A stretch of DNA of 64,000 bases from Dyadobacter psychrotolerans. Lineage in GTDB: Bacteria > Bacteroidota > Bacteroidia > Cytophagales > Spirosomataceae. Where the stretch lies: positions 210,700 to 274,699 of the forward strand of contig NZ_SMFL01000011.1 of the NCBI RefSeq assembly GCF_004349265.1, given 5' to 3'. How positions within the stretch are numbered: the stretch's first letter is position 1; each line of letters opens with the position of its first letter. The notes under the pieces are model-generated. The model ran no database searches. It was given only the letters and a program-made list of their open reading frames with translations, and was not told the DNA's origin. Of this stretch, positions 8,075 through 16,020 are shown in pieces. A program made the position numbers and the translations under genes.

Positions 8075-9388
8075 ATGAAACGATTTTTTGAGACGATAAA
8101 ACACATATTTTCAATAGAGGAGTTGAGAACACGTATTCTCAACACTCTTTTGTTTATAACGATATTCCGTTTAGGGTCTTATATAGCTTTGCCAGGTGTT
8201 GAGCCTGATCAAATGAATGTTTCGACTCAGGGTCTTTTAGGCCTGTTGGATACTTTCCTGGGTGGGGCTTTTAGCAAAGCCTCCATTTTTGCATTAGGTA
8301 TCATGCCGTATATCTCGGCATCCATTGCAATTCAGCTGTTGACTATGGCGCTGCCATATTTCCAGAAGATGCAAAAGGAGGGAGAATCAGGGCGTAAGAA
8401 ATTGAACCAGATCACAAGGGTATTGACAATTGTTGTTACACTTGTGCAGGGTACTGCTTATCTGAACACAACAGTGCCTGATGAAGCATTACTTGTTTCA
8501 CGTAGTTTGTTCTCTATTTCTTCTGTATTTGTTCTTACAGCTGGCACCATGTTTTGCATGTGGCTTGGAGAAAGAATTACAGACAAAGGAATTGGTAACG
8601 GGATATCCATGCTGATCATGATCGGTATTGTATCACGTTTTCCGGGAGCTATTTACAAGGAATTTGTATCAAGAGGTAGCGGCGGAATCTTGTTGTTCAC
8701 AATTGAGATTGTTGCTCTTTACTTCGTCATCATGGGTGCGGTAATGCTTACTCAGGCAGTTCGCAGAATCCCAATTCAGTATGCCAAGCAGGTTGTAGGG
8801 AACAGGGTTATGGGCGGTCAGCGCCAGTATCTTCCTTTAAAGCTAAACGCTGCTGGTGTTATGCCAATTATCTTTGCACAGGCTTTGATGTTTATACCAT
8901 CACTCGGTGCTTCATACTTCGCAGAAAAGAGTGATTTTGCCAGCAATGTTGCAACGATATTTGCTAATTATACAACCTGGCAGTACAACTTACTGTTTGC
9001 GTTTTTAATTATAGTTTTCACCTTTTTCTATACGGCGATATCTGTGAATCCACAGCAAATTTCTGATGATATGAAAAGAGGCGGTGGTTTTATCCCAGGT
9101 GTTAAGCCAGGTCAGCAAACTTCCGAATATATCAGTTCTATTTTGGATAGAATTACATTTCCAGGGTCGCTTATGTTAGCACTTGTTGCTATCCTTCCTG
9201 CCTTTGCAAGTATGTTTGGTGTGTCAACAGACTTTGCTCACTTCTTCGGAGGTACTTCGCTTCTGATTATGGTCGGTGTTGTTTTGGATACATTGCAGCA
9301 GGTGGAAAGTTACTTATTAATGCGCAGATACGAAGGGTTGATGAAATCTGGTCGTGTAAAAGGTAGGACAGAGAGTGTTGCTATCTGA
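8075..9388 (+). CDS. secY: Protein translocase subunit SecY
   Basis: SecY, 437 residues, the channel subunit of the SecYEG translocon in the inner membrane. It has ten hydrophobic segments; the first follows a charged N-terminus (FRLGSYIALPGVEPDQ). The plug and second helix region ALGIMPYISASIAIQLL and the cytoplasmic loop GQRQYLPLKLNAAGVMPIIFA are conserved. It follows rplO after 60 bases and precedes map, as in many Bacteroidota. Confidence 0.98.
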   Translation: MKRFFETIKHIFSIEELRTRILNTLLFITIFRLGSYIALPGVEPDQMNVSTQGLLGLLDTFLGGAFSKASIFALGIMPYISASIAIQLLTMALPYFQKMQKEGESGRKKLNQITRVLTIVVTLVQGTAYLNTTVPDEALLVSRSLFSISSVFVLTAGTMFCMWLGERITDKGIGNGISMLIMIGIVSRFPGAIYKEFVSRGSGGILLFTIEIVALYFVIMGAVMLTQAVRRIPIQYAKQVVGNRVMGGQRQYLPLKLNAAGVMPIIFAQALMFIPSLGASYFAEKSDFASNVATIFANYTTWQYNLLFAFLIIVFTFFYTAISVNPQQISDDMKRGGGFIPGVKPGQQTSEYISSILDRITFPGSLMLALVAILPAFASMFGVSTDFAHFFGGTSLLIMVGVVLDTLQQVESYLLMRRYEGLMKSGRVKGRTESVAI

Positions 9389-9397
9389 TAATAGAGA

Positions 9398-10192
9398 ATG
9401 ATTTATCTGAAAACCGAAGAGGAAATCGACCTCATTAAGATAAGTGCCCAGGTTTTGGGAAAAGCACATGCAGAGGTTGCTCAATGGGTTAAACCAGGAG
9501 TAGCTACAAAAAAGCTGGACGTGATAGCTGAGGAGTATATCAGAGATAACGGAGGAATTCCTTCATTTAAGGGCTTCAATAATTTTCCGGCGTCGCTTTG
9601 TATCTCTGTTAATGAAGTGGTAGTTCATGGTTTTCCAAGTAACTACATCTTAAAAGACGGCGATATTGTTTCAATTGATTGTGGTGTTAAACTGAACGGC
9701 TTTCACAGCGACAGTGCCTACACTTATCCAATCGGTGAAGTATCGAAAGAAGTGATGGATCTGCTAACGGCTACGAAAAGATCTTTGTACTTAGGTATAA
9801 ATCAGGCAGTAGACGGGCTGAGAATGGGAGATGTTGGAAGTGCGATCCAAAGTTATGTTGAAGGAAAAGGTTACACAGTCGTACGGGAACTTGTAGGACA
9901 TGGTGTCGGAAGAAGTCTTCACGAAAGTCCGGAAGTACCTAATTATGGTAAAAAGGGCAAGGGGATCAAGTTGAAGGAAGGCATGGTTTTGGCCATTGAA
10001 CCGATGATTAACCTGGGAACCAAAAGTGTAATGCAGGAGCGTGACGGTTGGACGATCAGAACAAGTGACCGCAAATTTTCAGCTCATTTTGAGCATACCA
10101 TTGTGGTTCGGAAAGGCAAAGCCGAAATTCTGACGACGTTTGATTATATTGAAAAAGTGACGGCCAACACCAGCCTTATGGTAGAGGCATAG
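9398..10192 (+). CDS. map: Methionine aminopeptidase, type I
   Basis: 264 residues; it removes the initiator methionine from nascent proteins. The metal ligands of the pita-bread fold are visible: two Asp in SIDCGVKLNGFHSDSAYTY, His in GHGVGRSLHESPE, Glu in AIEPMI, and Glu in the FEH segment near the end. It lacks the N-terminal zinc-finger extension, so it is class Ia. It sits 9 bases after secY, and infA follows 15 bases after its stop, the common secY-map-infA order. Confidence 0.97.
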   Translation: MIYLKTEEEIDLIKISAQVLGKAHAEVAQWVKPGVATKKLDVIAEEYIRDNGGIPSFKGFNNFPASLCISVNEVVVHGFPSNYILKDGDIVSIDCGVKLNGFHSDSAYTYPIGEVSKEVMDLLTATKRSLYLGINQAVDGLRMGDVGSAIQSYVEGKGYTVVRELVGHGVGRSLHESPEVPNYGKKGKGIKLKEGMVLAIEPMINLGTKSVMQERDGWTIRTSDRKFSAHFEHTIVVRKGKAEILTTFDYIEKVTANTSLMVEA

Positions 10193-10207
10193 TAATAAAC
10201 GCTAAGA

Positions 10208-10426
10208 ATGGCAAAACAAGCATCAATCGAACAAGACGGAGTAATCTTAGAGGCACTCTCAAACGCAATGTTTCGTGTGGTATTGGAAAATAAACATGAA
10301 GTTATTGCCCACATTTCGGGAAAAATGAGAATGCACTATATTAAAATATTACCGGGCGACCGTGTTAAGTTGGAAATGTCTCCTTACGACTTATCAAAGG
10401 CAAGAATTACTTACCGGTACAAATAG
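10208..10426 (+). CDS. infA: Translation initiation factor IF-1
   Basis: IF-1, 72 residues, a single S1/OB-fold domain that binds the 30S A site during initiation. It shows the typical MAKQASIEQDGVILEALSNAMFRV start and GDRVKLEMSPYDLSKARITYRYK end. It is in the map-infA-rpmJ-rpsM arrangement. Confidence 0.98.
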   Translation: MAKQASIEQDGVILEALSNAMFRVVLENKHEVIAHISGKMRMHYIKILPGDRVKLEMSPYDLSKARITYRYK

Positions 10427-10470
10427 TAGGAGAAGACCACCTGAATATTAACAAATAAGTAACATTCGAG

Positions 10471-10587
10471 ATGAAAGTCAAAGCATCAGTTAAGAAACGC
10501 AGTGAAGACTGCAAAGTTATACGCCGCAAGGGGAAGGTATACGTAATTAACAAGAAGAACCCACGGTATAAACAAAGACAAGGTTAA
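10471..10587 (+). CDS. rpmJ: 50S ribosomal protein L36, zinc-free form
   Basis: A 38-residue gene (MKVKASVKKRSEDCKVIRRKGKV...RYKQRQG) found by translating the gap between infA and rpsM. Canonical L36 has CxxC...CxH zinc ligands; here only one cysteine remains (DCK), so the zinc site is absent. The start ATG and the TAA stop 5 bases before rpsM fit the operon. Confidence 0.95.
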   Translation: MKVKASVKKRSEDCKVIRRKGKVYVINKKNPRYKQRQG

Positions 10588-10592
10588 TCATT

Positions 10593-10970
10593 ATGGCACG
10601 TATTTCAGGAGTTGATATCCCCGACCGTAAAAGAGGCGAAATCTCACTAACTTACATCTTCGGAATTGGACGCAGTTCAGCGAAAAAAATTCTGGACAAA
10701 GCAGGAGTTGACATCAATAAAAAGGTGATTGACTGGAACGATGAGGAGTCTGGTGCAGTTCGTGCGGTTATCGCAGGAGAATATAAAGTAGAAGGCGCAC
10801 TTAAGTCTGAAGTTCAATTGAGCATCAAACGTCTTATGGACATTGCTTGTTATCGTGGTCTTCGTCATCGTAAAGGGTTGCCATTGCGTGGACAAAGAAC
10901 GAAGAATAACTCTCGTACTCGTAAGGGTAAACGCAAAACTATCGCGAACAAGAAAAAGGCTACTAAATAA
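10593..10970 (+). CDS. rpsM: 30S ribosomal protein S13
   Basis: S13, 125 residues, in the 30S head, contacting P-site tRNA and L5. It starts MARISGVDIPDRKRGEISLTYIFGIGR with the helix-hairpin-helix, and ends with the basic RGQRTKNNSRTRKGKRK tail. It begins 5 bases after rpmJ. Confidence 0.98.
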   Translation: MARISGVDIPDRKRGEISLTYIFGIGRSSAKKILDKAGVDINKKVIDWNDEESGAVRAVIAGEYKVEGALKSEVQLSIKRLMDIACYRGLRHRKGLPLRGQRTKNNSRTRKGKRKTIANKKKATK

Positions 10971-11013
10971 TTAATGGGAAGTGGGTTGAAGCCCATAACT
11001 TAGTCCAGAAGCA

Positions 11014-11409
11014 ATGGCACAAAATAAAAGAAAAGATAAAGCTAAAAAGAGAGTAGTTGTAGTAGAGTCGGTGGGTCAGGTACACATCAAGGCTTCTTTC
11101 AACAACATCATCATCTCTATTACAAATAACAACGGCCAGGTTATTTCCTGGGGATCCGCCGGTAAAATGGGTTTCCGTGGTTCTAAAAAGAACACTCCTT
11201 ACGCAGCACAAACTGCGGCTCAAGGTGCAGCGCAAGTTGCATTTGACCTGGGAATGCGTAAGGCAGAGGTTTTTGTTAAAGGACCAGGATCAGGACGTGA
11301 GTCTGCGATCCGTACGATTCAGAATGCGGGAATCGAGGTAACCACAATCCGTGACATCACTCCGCTTCCGCACAACGGATGCCGCCCTCCAAAGCGCCGG
11401 AGAGTTTAG
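11014..11409 (+). CDS. rpsK: 30S ribosomal protein S11
   Basis: S11, 131 residues, on the 30S platform near the mRNA exit. The conserved VHIKASFNNIIISITNNNGQVISW and the end ITPLPHNGCRPPKRRRV are intact. Alpha-operon order rpsM-rpsK-rpsD-rpoA-rplQ. Confidence 0.98.
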   Translation: MAQNKRKDKAKKRVVVVESVGQVHIKASFNNIIISITNNNGQVISWGSAGKMGFRGSKKNTPYAAQTAAQGAAQVAFDLGMRKAEVFVKGPGSGRESAIRTIQNAGIEVTTIRDITPLPHNGCRPPKRRRV

Positions 11410-11494
11410 TACCAAGCAATTATTGCCCATTCGTAATTTGGACACTGGGGTTACAGAATGGTTTATCAAATTTTTCGAAAATAAATAAGTTTTA

Positions 11495-12100
11495 ATGGCA
11501 CGTTACACAGGTCCCAAATCAAAGATTGCAAGACGTTACGGAGAACCCATCCTGGGCCCGAGCAAAGCGCTTGCTAAGAAAAATTACCCTCCGGGAGTTC
11601 ACGGAAAGGGTCGCCGCTCTAAAAAATCGGAGTATGCTTTACAATTGATGGAAAAGCAAAAAGTGAAATTCATCTACGGTATTCTAGAAAGACAATTTCG
11701 TAATTTATTCGAAAAAGCGTCTGTTAAAGATGGTATCACCGGAGAGAACCTTCTTAAATATTGCGAAGCTCGTCTTGATAACACAGTTTACCGTTTGGGC
11801 GTAGCTCCAACAAGGCGTGCTGCACGCCAGTTGGTTTCTCACAAACATATTTTGGTAGATGGTGAGATCGTAAACATTCCATCATATTCTCTACGTCCCG
11901 GTCAGGTTGTGACTGTTCGTGAGAAATCAAAATCTCTTGAAGCAATTACAGATAGCCTTGCTGGTCACAGCTCAAAAGGTTTTAGCTGGCTTGAATGGGA
12001 TGGTCAGCAGCTGACAGGTAAGTTTGTAACTTTCCCAGACCGCGAATCAATTCCGGAAAACATCAACGAGCAACTTATCGTTGAATTGTATTCTAAATAA
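11495..12100 (+). CDS. rpsD: 30S ribosomal protein S4
   Basis: S4, 201 residues, a primary 16S rRNA-binding protein and, in E. coli, the translational repressor of the alpha operon. It begins MARYTGPKSKIARRYGEP; the S4 RNA-binding domain lies at about residues 91-155 (RLDNTVYRLGVAPTRRAARQLVSHKHILVDGEIVNIPSY). The 131-base gap to rpoA holds several inverted repeats, described separately. Confidence 0.98.
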   Translation: MARYTGPKSKIARRYGEPILGPSKALAKKNYPPGVHGKGRRSKKSEYALQLMEKQKVKFIYGILERQFRNLFEKASVKDGITGENLLKYCEARLDNTVYRLGVAPTRRAARQLVSHKHILVDGEIVNIPSYSLRPGQVVTVREKSKSLEAITDSLAGHSSKGFSWLEWDGQQLTGKFVTFPDRESIPENINEQLIVELYSK

Positions 12101-12120
12101 CAATACTTCACTATTACAGG

Positions 12121-12178
12121 GCACGTCCGGTTTACTGGGCGTGCTTTTAGCCGGAAACGGCATTTTTGCGATCGCAAA
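12121..12178 (+). promoter_or_regulatory. Three consecutive inverted repeats between rpsD and rpoA
   Basis: The rpsD-rpoA gap contains, in order: a hairpin GCACGTCC...GGGCGTGC followed by TTTT (12121-12148); a GNRA-loop hairpin GCCG-GAAA-CGGC followed by A and five T (12150-12167); and a perfect 14-base palindrome TTTGCGATCGCAAA (12165-12178). The first two resemble weak intrinsic terminators and could attenuate transcription into rpoA or act as processing sites. The function is inferred; the repeats are read directly. Confidence 0.6.
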
Positions 12179-12217
12179 GGTAACGGTAGCGTGATCAACT
12201 ATCATTTACTACTATAA

Positions 12218-12223
12218 AAGGAG
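12218..12223 (+). promoter_or_regulatory. Strong Shine-Dalgarno of rpoA
   Basis: AAGGAG (within AAAAGGAGAAAGG) lies 8 bases before the rpoA ATG at 12232, ideal spacing. The other ribosomal genes checked here have no such element, in line with Bacteroidota generally ignoring Shine-Dalgarno pairing. It therefore stands out and also fixes the rpoA start. Confidence 0.75.
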
Positions 12224-12231
12224 AAAGGACT

Positions 12232-13221
12232 ATGTCAATATTAGCTTTCCAAATGCCTGATAAGGTCGTCATGGAAAAAGCAGACGACTTCCACGGGTTG
12301 TTTGAGTTTAAGCCTTTAGAGAAAGGGTACGGCGTAACAATTGGTAATGCGTTACGTAGAATACTTCTTTCCTCTTTGGAAGGTTACGCCATTACGAGTG
12401 TGAAGCTACCAGGTGTACTTCACGAATTCTCATCTATCGAAGGTGTCGTTGAGGATGTTACGGAAATCATCCTGAACCTGAAAATGGTTCGTTTTAAAAA
12501 AGTTACGGATTTGAGCGAAAGCAGAATCGTGGTAAACCTTAAAAATGTATCTGTAATTACTGCAGGTGACATTGGCAAGTTTACTAGCGCTTTCGAAGTT
12601 CTTAATCCGGATCAGGTTATTTGTCATATAGACGACCAGAAAGAATTCGAAATGGAACTCCTTTTGGATAAAGGCAGAGGATACGTTCCTGCTGATGAGC
12701 CAAGAGCAAACGAATTGCCTTTTGGATACATCGCGGTGGACTCGATCTACACACCGATTAAAAACGTTAAATACAGCGTTGAAAATACAAGGGTAGAGCA
12801 GCGTACGGATTACGAACGTCTGTTGATCGATATTCAAACTGACGGGTCAATTCACCCGGAAGATGCATTGAAAGGTGCAGCGAATATTTTGATTCAGCAT
12901 TTCATGCTATTCTCGGATCAAACGATGACGTTTGAAAAACAGAAAGCTGAAGAAGATAATCAGGTTGATGAAGAAATGTTGCGCATGAGAAAATTACTCA
13001 AAACGTCTCTTTCTGAACTGGATCTTTCAGTACGTGCTTACAACTGTCTTAAATCGGCAGACGTAAAATCACTGGGTGATTTGGTAAGACTTGAAATTTC
13101 GGACATGATGAAATTCCGTAACTTCGGTAAGAAGTCTCTGACCGAGTTGGAGCAGCTGGTAGCTGACAAACAACTCGTATTTGGAATGGATGTTGCCAAA
13201 TATCGTTTGGACGAAGAATAA
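12232..13221 (+). CDS. rpoA: DNA-directed RNA polymerase subunit alpha
   Basis: Alpha subunit, 329 residues, nucleates RNA polymerase assembly. The N-terminal dimerisation domain carries GYGVTIGNALRRILLSSLEGYAI near residues 34-56. The C-terminal domain from about residue 255 (LDLSVRAYNCLKSADVKSLGDLV) binds UP-element DNA and regulators. It has an unusually good Shine-Dalgarno upstream and precedes rplQ after 71 bases. Confidence 0.98.
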   Translation: MSILAFQMPDKVVMEKADDFHGLFEFKPLEKGYGVTIGNALRRILLSSLEGYAITSVKLPGVLHEFSSIEGVVEDVTEIILNLKMVRFKKVTDLSESRIVVNLKNVSVITAGDIGKFTSAFEVLNPDQVICHIDDQKEFEMELLLDKGRGYVPADEPRANELPFGYIAVDSIYTPIKNVKYSVENTRVEQRTDYERLLIDIQTDGSIHPEDALKGAANILIQHFMLFSDQTMTFEKQKAEEDNQVDEEMLRMRKLLKTSLSELDLSVRAYNCLKSADVKSLGDLVRLEISDMMKFRNFGKKSLTELEQLVADKQLVFGMDVAKYRLDEE

Positions 13222-13292
13222 AATAAATTCCATAATAAGTATGTATTCTGTAGCGCGTTTGACGCAGCTCGAAGCAACTAAACAAAAAAGTA

Positions 13293-13856
13293 ATGAGACA
13301 CGGAAAAAAAGATAATCACTTAGGAAGAACAGCATCTCACCGCAAGGCAATGCTTTCAAACATGGCTTCTTCTTTGATTATTCACAAGAGAATTGAAACA
13401 ACTTTGGCCAAGGCAAAAGAACTCAGAAAATATGTTGAGCCTCTTTTAACTCGTGCGAAAGACGATTCTACCCACAACAGACGTATTGTATTTTCTTATC
13501 TTAACGACAAGGAATCTACAAAAGAACTTTTCGGAACTGTTTCTGATAAGATCGCTGATCGTCCGGGAGGATACACTCGTATCATTAAATTAGGAACAAG
13601 ACTTGGTGATGCTGCTGAAGTAGCATTGATCGAACTTGTTGATTTCAATGATGCATTGCTTCTTGCTAATGCTGACAAACCGGCGAAAACTCGTCGTAGC
13701 CGTCGCGGTGGTAAGAAAGAAGGCAGCGCAGCACCTGTTGCAGCTTCTGAAGAAAAGCCTAAGGCTGACTTCACACTTGTTGCCGAAGACGAGCAGCCTG
13801 AAACACCAAAAACAGAATCAGCAGAATCACCAGAAGGTGAAAAAACTGAGGAATAA
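13293..13856 (+). CDS. rplQ: 50S ribosomal protein L17 with acidic extension
   Basis: L17 core, residues 1 to about 120 (MRHGKKDNHLGRTASHRKAMLSNMASSLI), lies near the exit tunnel. At 187 residues it is much longer than the roughly 120-residue core family. After a basic patch (KTRRSRRGGKK, about residues 130-140) comes a low-complexity Ala/Glu/Pro-rich tail to the end (PKTESAESPEGEKTEE). It is the last gene of the alpha operon, with a strong terminator about 27 bases after the stop. Confidence 0.97.
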   Translation: MRHGKKDNHLGRTASHRKAMLSNMASSLIIHKRIETTLAKAKELRKYVEPLLTRAKDDSTHNRRIVFSYLNDKESTKELFGTVSDKIADRPGGYTRIIKLGTRLGDAAEVALIELVDFNDALLLANADKPAKTRRSRRGGKKEGSAAPVAASEEKPKADFTLVAEDEQPETPKTESAESPEGEKTEE

Positions 13857-13882
13857 GATGGTTTGTTAAAGGACATAATATT

Positions 13883-13918
13883 AAAGGGGTTAAACGTTTT
13901 CGTTTAACCCCTTTTTTT
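13883..13918 (+). terminator. Intrinsic terminator of the ribosomal superoperon
   Basis: A 14-base-pair perfect stem, AAAGGGGTTAAACG with its complement, closes a TTTT loop and is followed by a T run. It marks the end of the S10-spc-alpha transcript after rplQ. Confidence 0.93.
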
Positions 13919-13931
13919 GAACAATATTTAC

Positions 13932-13939
13932 TAATTTTG
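13932..13939 (+). promoter_or_regulatory. Candidate -7 box of carA promoter
   Basis: TAATTTTG fits the Bacteroidota sigma-70 consensus -7 element TAnnTTTG. It lies between the rplQ terminator and carA, predicting a leader of about 95 bases. No good -33 TTG at the usual spacing is seen. Confidence 0.55.
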
Positions 13940-14041
13940 CACCGCTTTACGCAGATATGAATTTCTGAACAATAATGAGTGTTAGAATTTCGGAAGGTTC
14001 AGGAGACAGTTATACAAGTTAAAAATTGATTTTAACCATAT

Positions 14042-15145
14042 ATGAATCAAAAAAAAGAGGCTCTATTACTGCTGGAAGACGGAACAGCATACAGAGGATT
14101 GGCTTTGGGGATAGACGGTACGACCGGAGGTGAGATTTGTTTCAACACCGGAATGACGGGTTATCAGGAGATTTATACGGATCCTTCGTATTATGGACAG
14201 ATCATTGTAAATACCACTTCCCACATTGGTAATTACGGGGTTCAGCTTAAAGATGAAGAAGAGTCTGCTTCTGTCAAGATCAAGGGAATGGTTTGTAATA
14301 CGTTTTCAAATATCTTTTCAAGATATACAGCTGACTTTTCTTTGCAGGAGTATTTTGAAAGAGCTAACATCGTAGGTGTAAGTAATGTTGATACGCGCCA
14401 TCTTGTACGTCATGTACGCCAGAAAGGGGTAATGAATGCCATTATTTCATCGCAGATCCTGGACGAAACAGAACTTATGGCAGAGCTTCGTAAGATACCT
14501 TCCATGGACGGGCTGGAATTGTCTTCAGAGGTAACTACAACAGAAGCCTATTTCGTAGGCGATGAAACAACAAGCCAATGGAAGGTTGCGGTAATGGATT
14601 ATGGTATCAAGAAAAGTATTCTTAATAACCTTACATCGCGCGGATGTTATTGCAAGGTCTTTCCTGCTAAAACCTCTTTCGATGAAGTGATGGAGTGGAA
14701 GCCGGACGGATTCTTTATTTCAAACGGGCCAGGTGATCCTGCTGCAATGACTTATGCAGTGGATAACGTAAACCAGATGGTATTAACCGGCAAACCATTG
14801 TTTGGTATCTGTCTGGGACACCAGCTTCTTGCACTTTCAAGTGGTATCAGTACTTATAAAATGCACCACGGTCACAGAGGACTTAATCACCCTGTAAAAA
14901 ACCTGATTTCAGGATTTTGCGAAGTGACTTCACAAAACCATGGATTTGCCGTAAAACAGGATGAAATCGAGAGCCACCCGGATGTTGAAGTGACTCACAT
15001 TAATTTGAATGACAAAACTATAGAAGGAATCCGTCGGAAAGATTATCCTGCTTTCTCGGTGCAGTATCACCCGGAAGCGTCTCCGGGACCGCACGATTCG
15101 CGCTATTTATTTGACCAGTTCACCGGATTACTTTCCGAAAACTAA
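14042..15145 (+). CDS. carA: Carbamoyl-phosphate synthase small subunit
   Basis: CarA, 367 residues, hydrolyses glutamine and delivers ammonia to CarB for carbamoyl phosphate, the precursor of pyrimidines and arginine. The N-terminal domain (MTGYQEIYTDPSYYGQ, near 38-53) is followed by a class I amidotransferase domain with nucleophile Cys257 in GICLGHQ, and His343/Glu345 in QYHPEASPGPH. The catalytic triad is complete. carB is not in this window. The gene has its own promoter candidate and a terminator shared with the converging thioredoxin gene. Confidence 0.97.
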   Translation: MNQKKEALLLLEDGTAYRGLALGIDGTTGGEICFNTGMTGYQEIYTDPSYYGQIIVNTTSHIGNYGVQLKDEEESASVKIKGMVCNTFSNIFSRYTADFSLQEYFERANIVGVSNVDTRHLVRHVRQKGVMNAIISSQILDETELMAELRKIPSMDGLELSSEVTTTEAYFVGDETTSQWKVAVMDYGIKKSILNNLTSRGCYCKVFPAKTSFDEVMEWKPDGFFISNGPGDPAAMTYAVDNVNQMVLTGKPLFGICLGHQLLALSSGISTYKMHHGHRGLNHPVKNLISGFCEVTSQNHGFAVKQDEIESHPDVEVTHINLNDKTIEGIRRKDYPAFSVQYHPEASPGPHDSRYLFDQFTGLLSEN

Positions 15146-15148
15146 CAT

Positions 15149-15184
15149 AAAGAAAAACCCTTCGAATCCGGAGGGTTTTTCTTT
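15149..15184. terminator. Bidirectional terminator between carA and rhodanese-thioredoxin gene
   Basis: The hairpin AAAGAAAAACCCTTCG...CGGAGGGTTTTTCTTT with loop AATC has an A run on one side and a T run on the other. It can terminate both converging genes. It begins 3 bases after the carA stop and ends 2 bases before the minus-strand stop. Confidence 0.9.
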
Positions 15185-15186
15185 GC

Positions 15187-15894
15187 TTATTTACCAAGGC
15201 TGCTGTCCAGCATCTTTCTGAATCCGGGTTCTTTAATTAATCCGTTTGTTCGTTTAACCAGCTTCCCGTTTTTGTAAAGGAGAAAAGCGGGTATTTCATC
15301 GATTCCAAGTTCCTTCGCCAGCGCTTTATTCTGATCATATTCAATTGTACGGATCGTCACCTTTCCTTTATATTCTTCTGATAATTTATGGACCGTAGGG
15401 AGCATTTCCACACATGGAGCGCACCAGGGTGCATAAAAGTCGATTAAAACAATTTCATCTGCACCGATTAACTTCTTAAATCCAGCCATGTCCATGCCCG
15501 TAGCCGTTTTAGTCGTGGGTGCATCCGTAATCTTCCCGGCTGAGGTCCATTTTAGATAACCTCCGGTCATGTCGTAAATCTCGCTGAATCCGTTCTCATG
15601 CAGGATGTTGGCTGCGGCGGCACTTCTCACACCGCCAAGACAGTACACGAAAACAGGTTTATTTTTATCCAAAGTCTTTATCTTATCCTTGAAAGCCTGA
15701 TTCTTGTAATCGATATTTTGGGCATTTTTCAAATGGCCATCCTTGTATTCTCCCGGAGTACGGACGTCGATAAGCTGGCCCTGTTTTGTCGCAGCAAGTT
15801 TTTTTTCAAAGTCATCCGGATTTAACTTCGTTTGCGCTTTTGTGGCTAAACCGTTAAAAAGTATGAATACAAATAGCAGGATGTTCTTTTTCAT
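15187..15894 (-). CDS. Exported rhodanese-thioredoxin fusion protein
   Basis: A 235-residue protein with a signal peptide (MKKNILLFVFILFNGLATKAQ). Residues about 24-125 form a rhodanese domain: LIDVRTPGEYKDGHLKNAQNI and active-site loop YCLGGVRS with Cys85, able to carry a persulfide. Residues about 135-235 form a thioredoxin domain with IDFYAPWCAPCVEMLP; the WCAPC redox pair is at 157-161. A periplasmic role in thiol or persulfide chemistry is likely; the substrate is unknown. It is transcribed alone, divergent from eno. Confidence 0.9.
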   Translation of the reverse strand: MKKNILLFVFILFNGLATKAQTKLNPDDFEKKLAATKQGQLIDVRTPGEYKDGHLKNAQNIDYKNQAFKDKIKTLDKNKPVFVYCLGGVRSAAAANILHENGFSEIYDMTGGYLKWTSAGKITDAPTTKTATGMDMAGFKKLIGADEIVLIDFYAPWCAPCVEMLPTVHKLSEEYKGKVTIRTIEYDQNKALAKELGIDEIPAFLLYKNGKLVKRTNGLIKEPGFRKMLDSSLGK

Positions 15895-16020
15895 GAATTT
15901 AATTGACTGGTTGTAATTGTAAATTTACGTTAAAATGAATTGTCGCTTATGGATGACAATTTTTTTGTGTTATTTTGTAGTGTTAATACAATACATTACT
16001 AATCAAAACCCAAGCTGCAA

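Noticed and set aside
12165..12178. GCGATCGC inside the palindrome as a cyanobacterial HIP1 element
   Set aside because: The host is clearly Bacteroidota, and HIP1 elements should recur often across the genome; only this copy drew attention.
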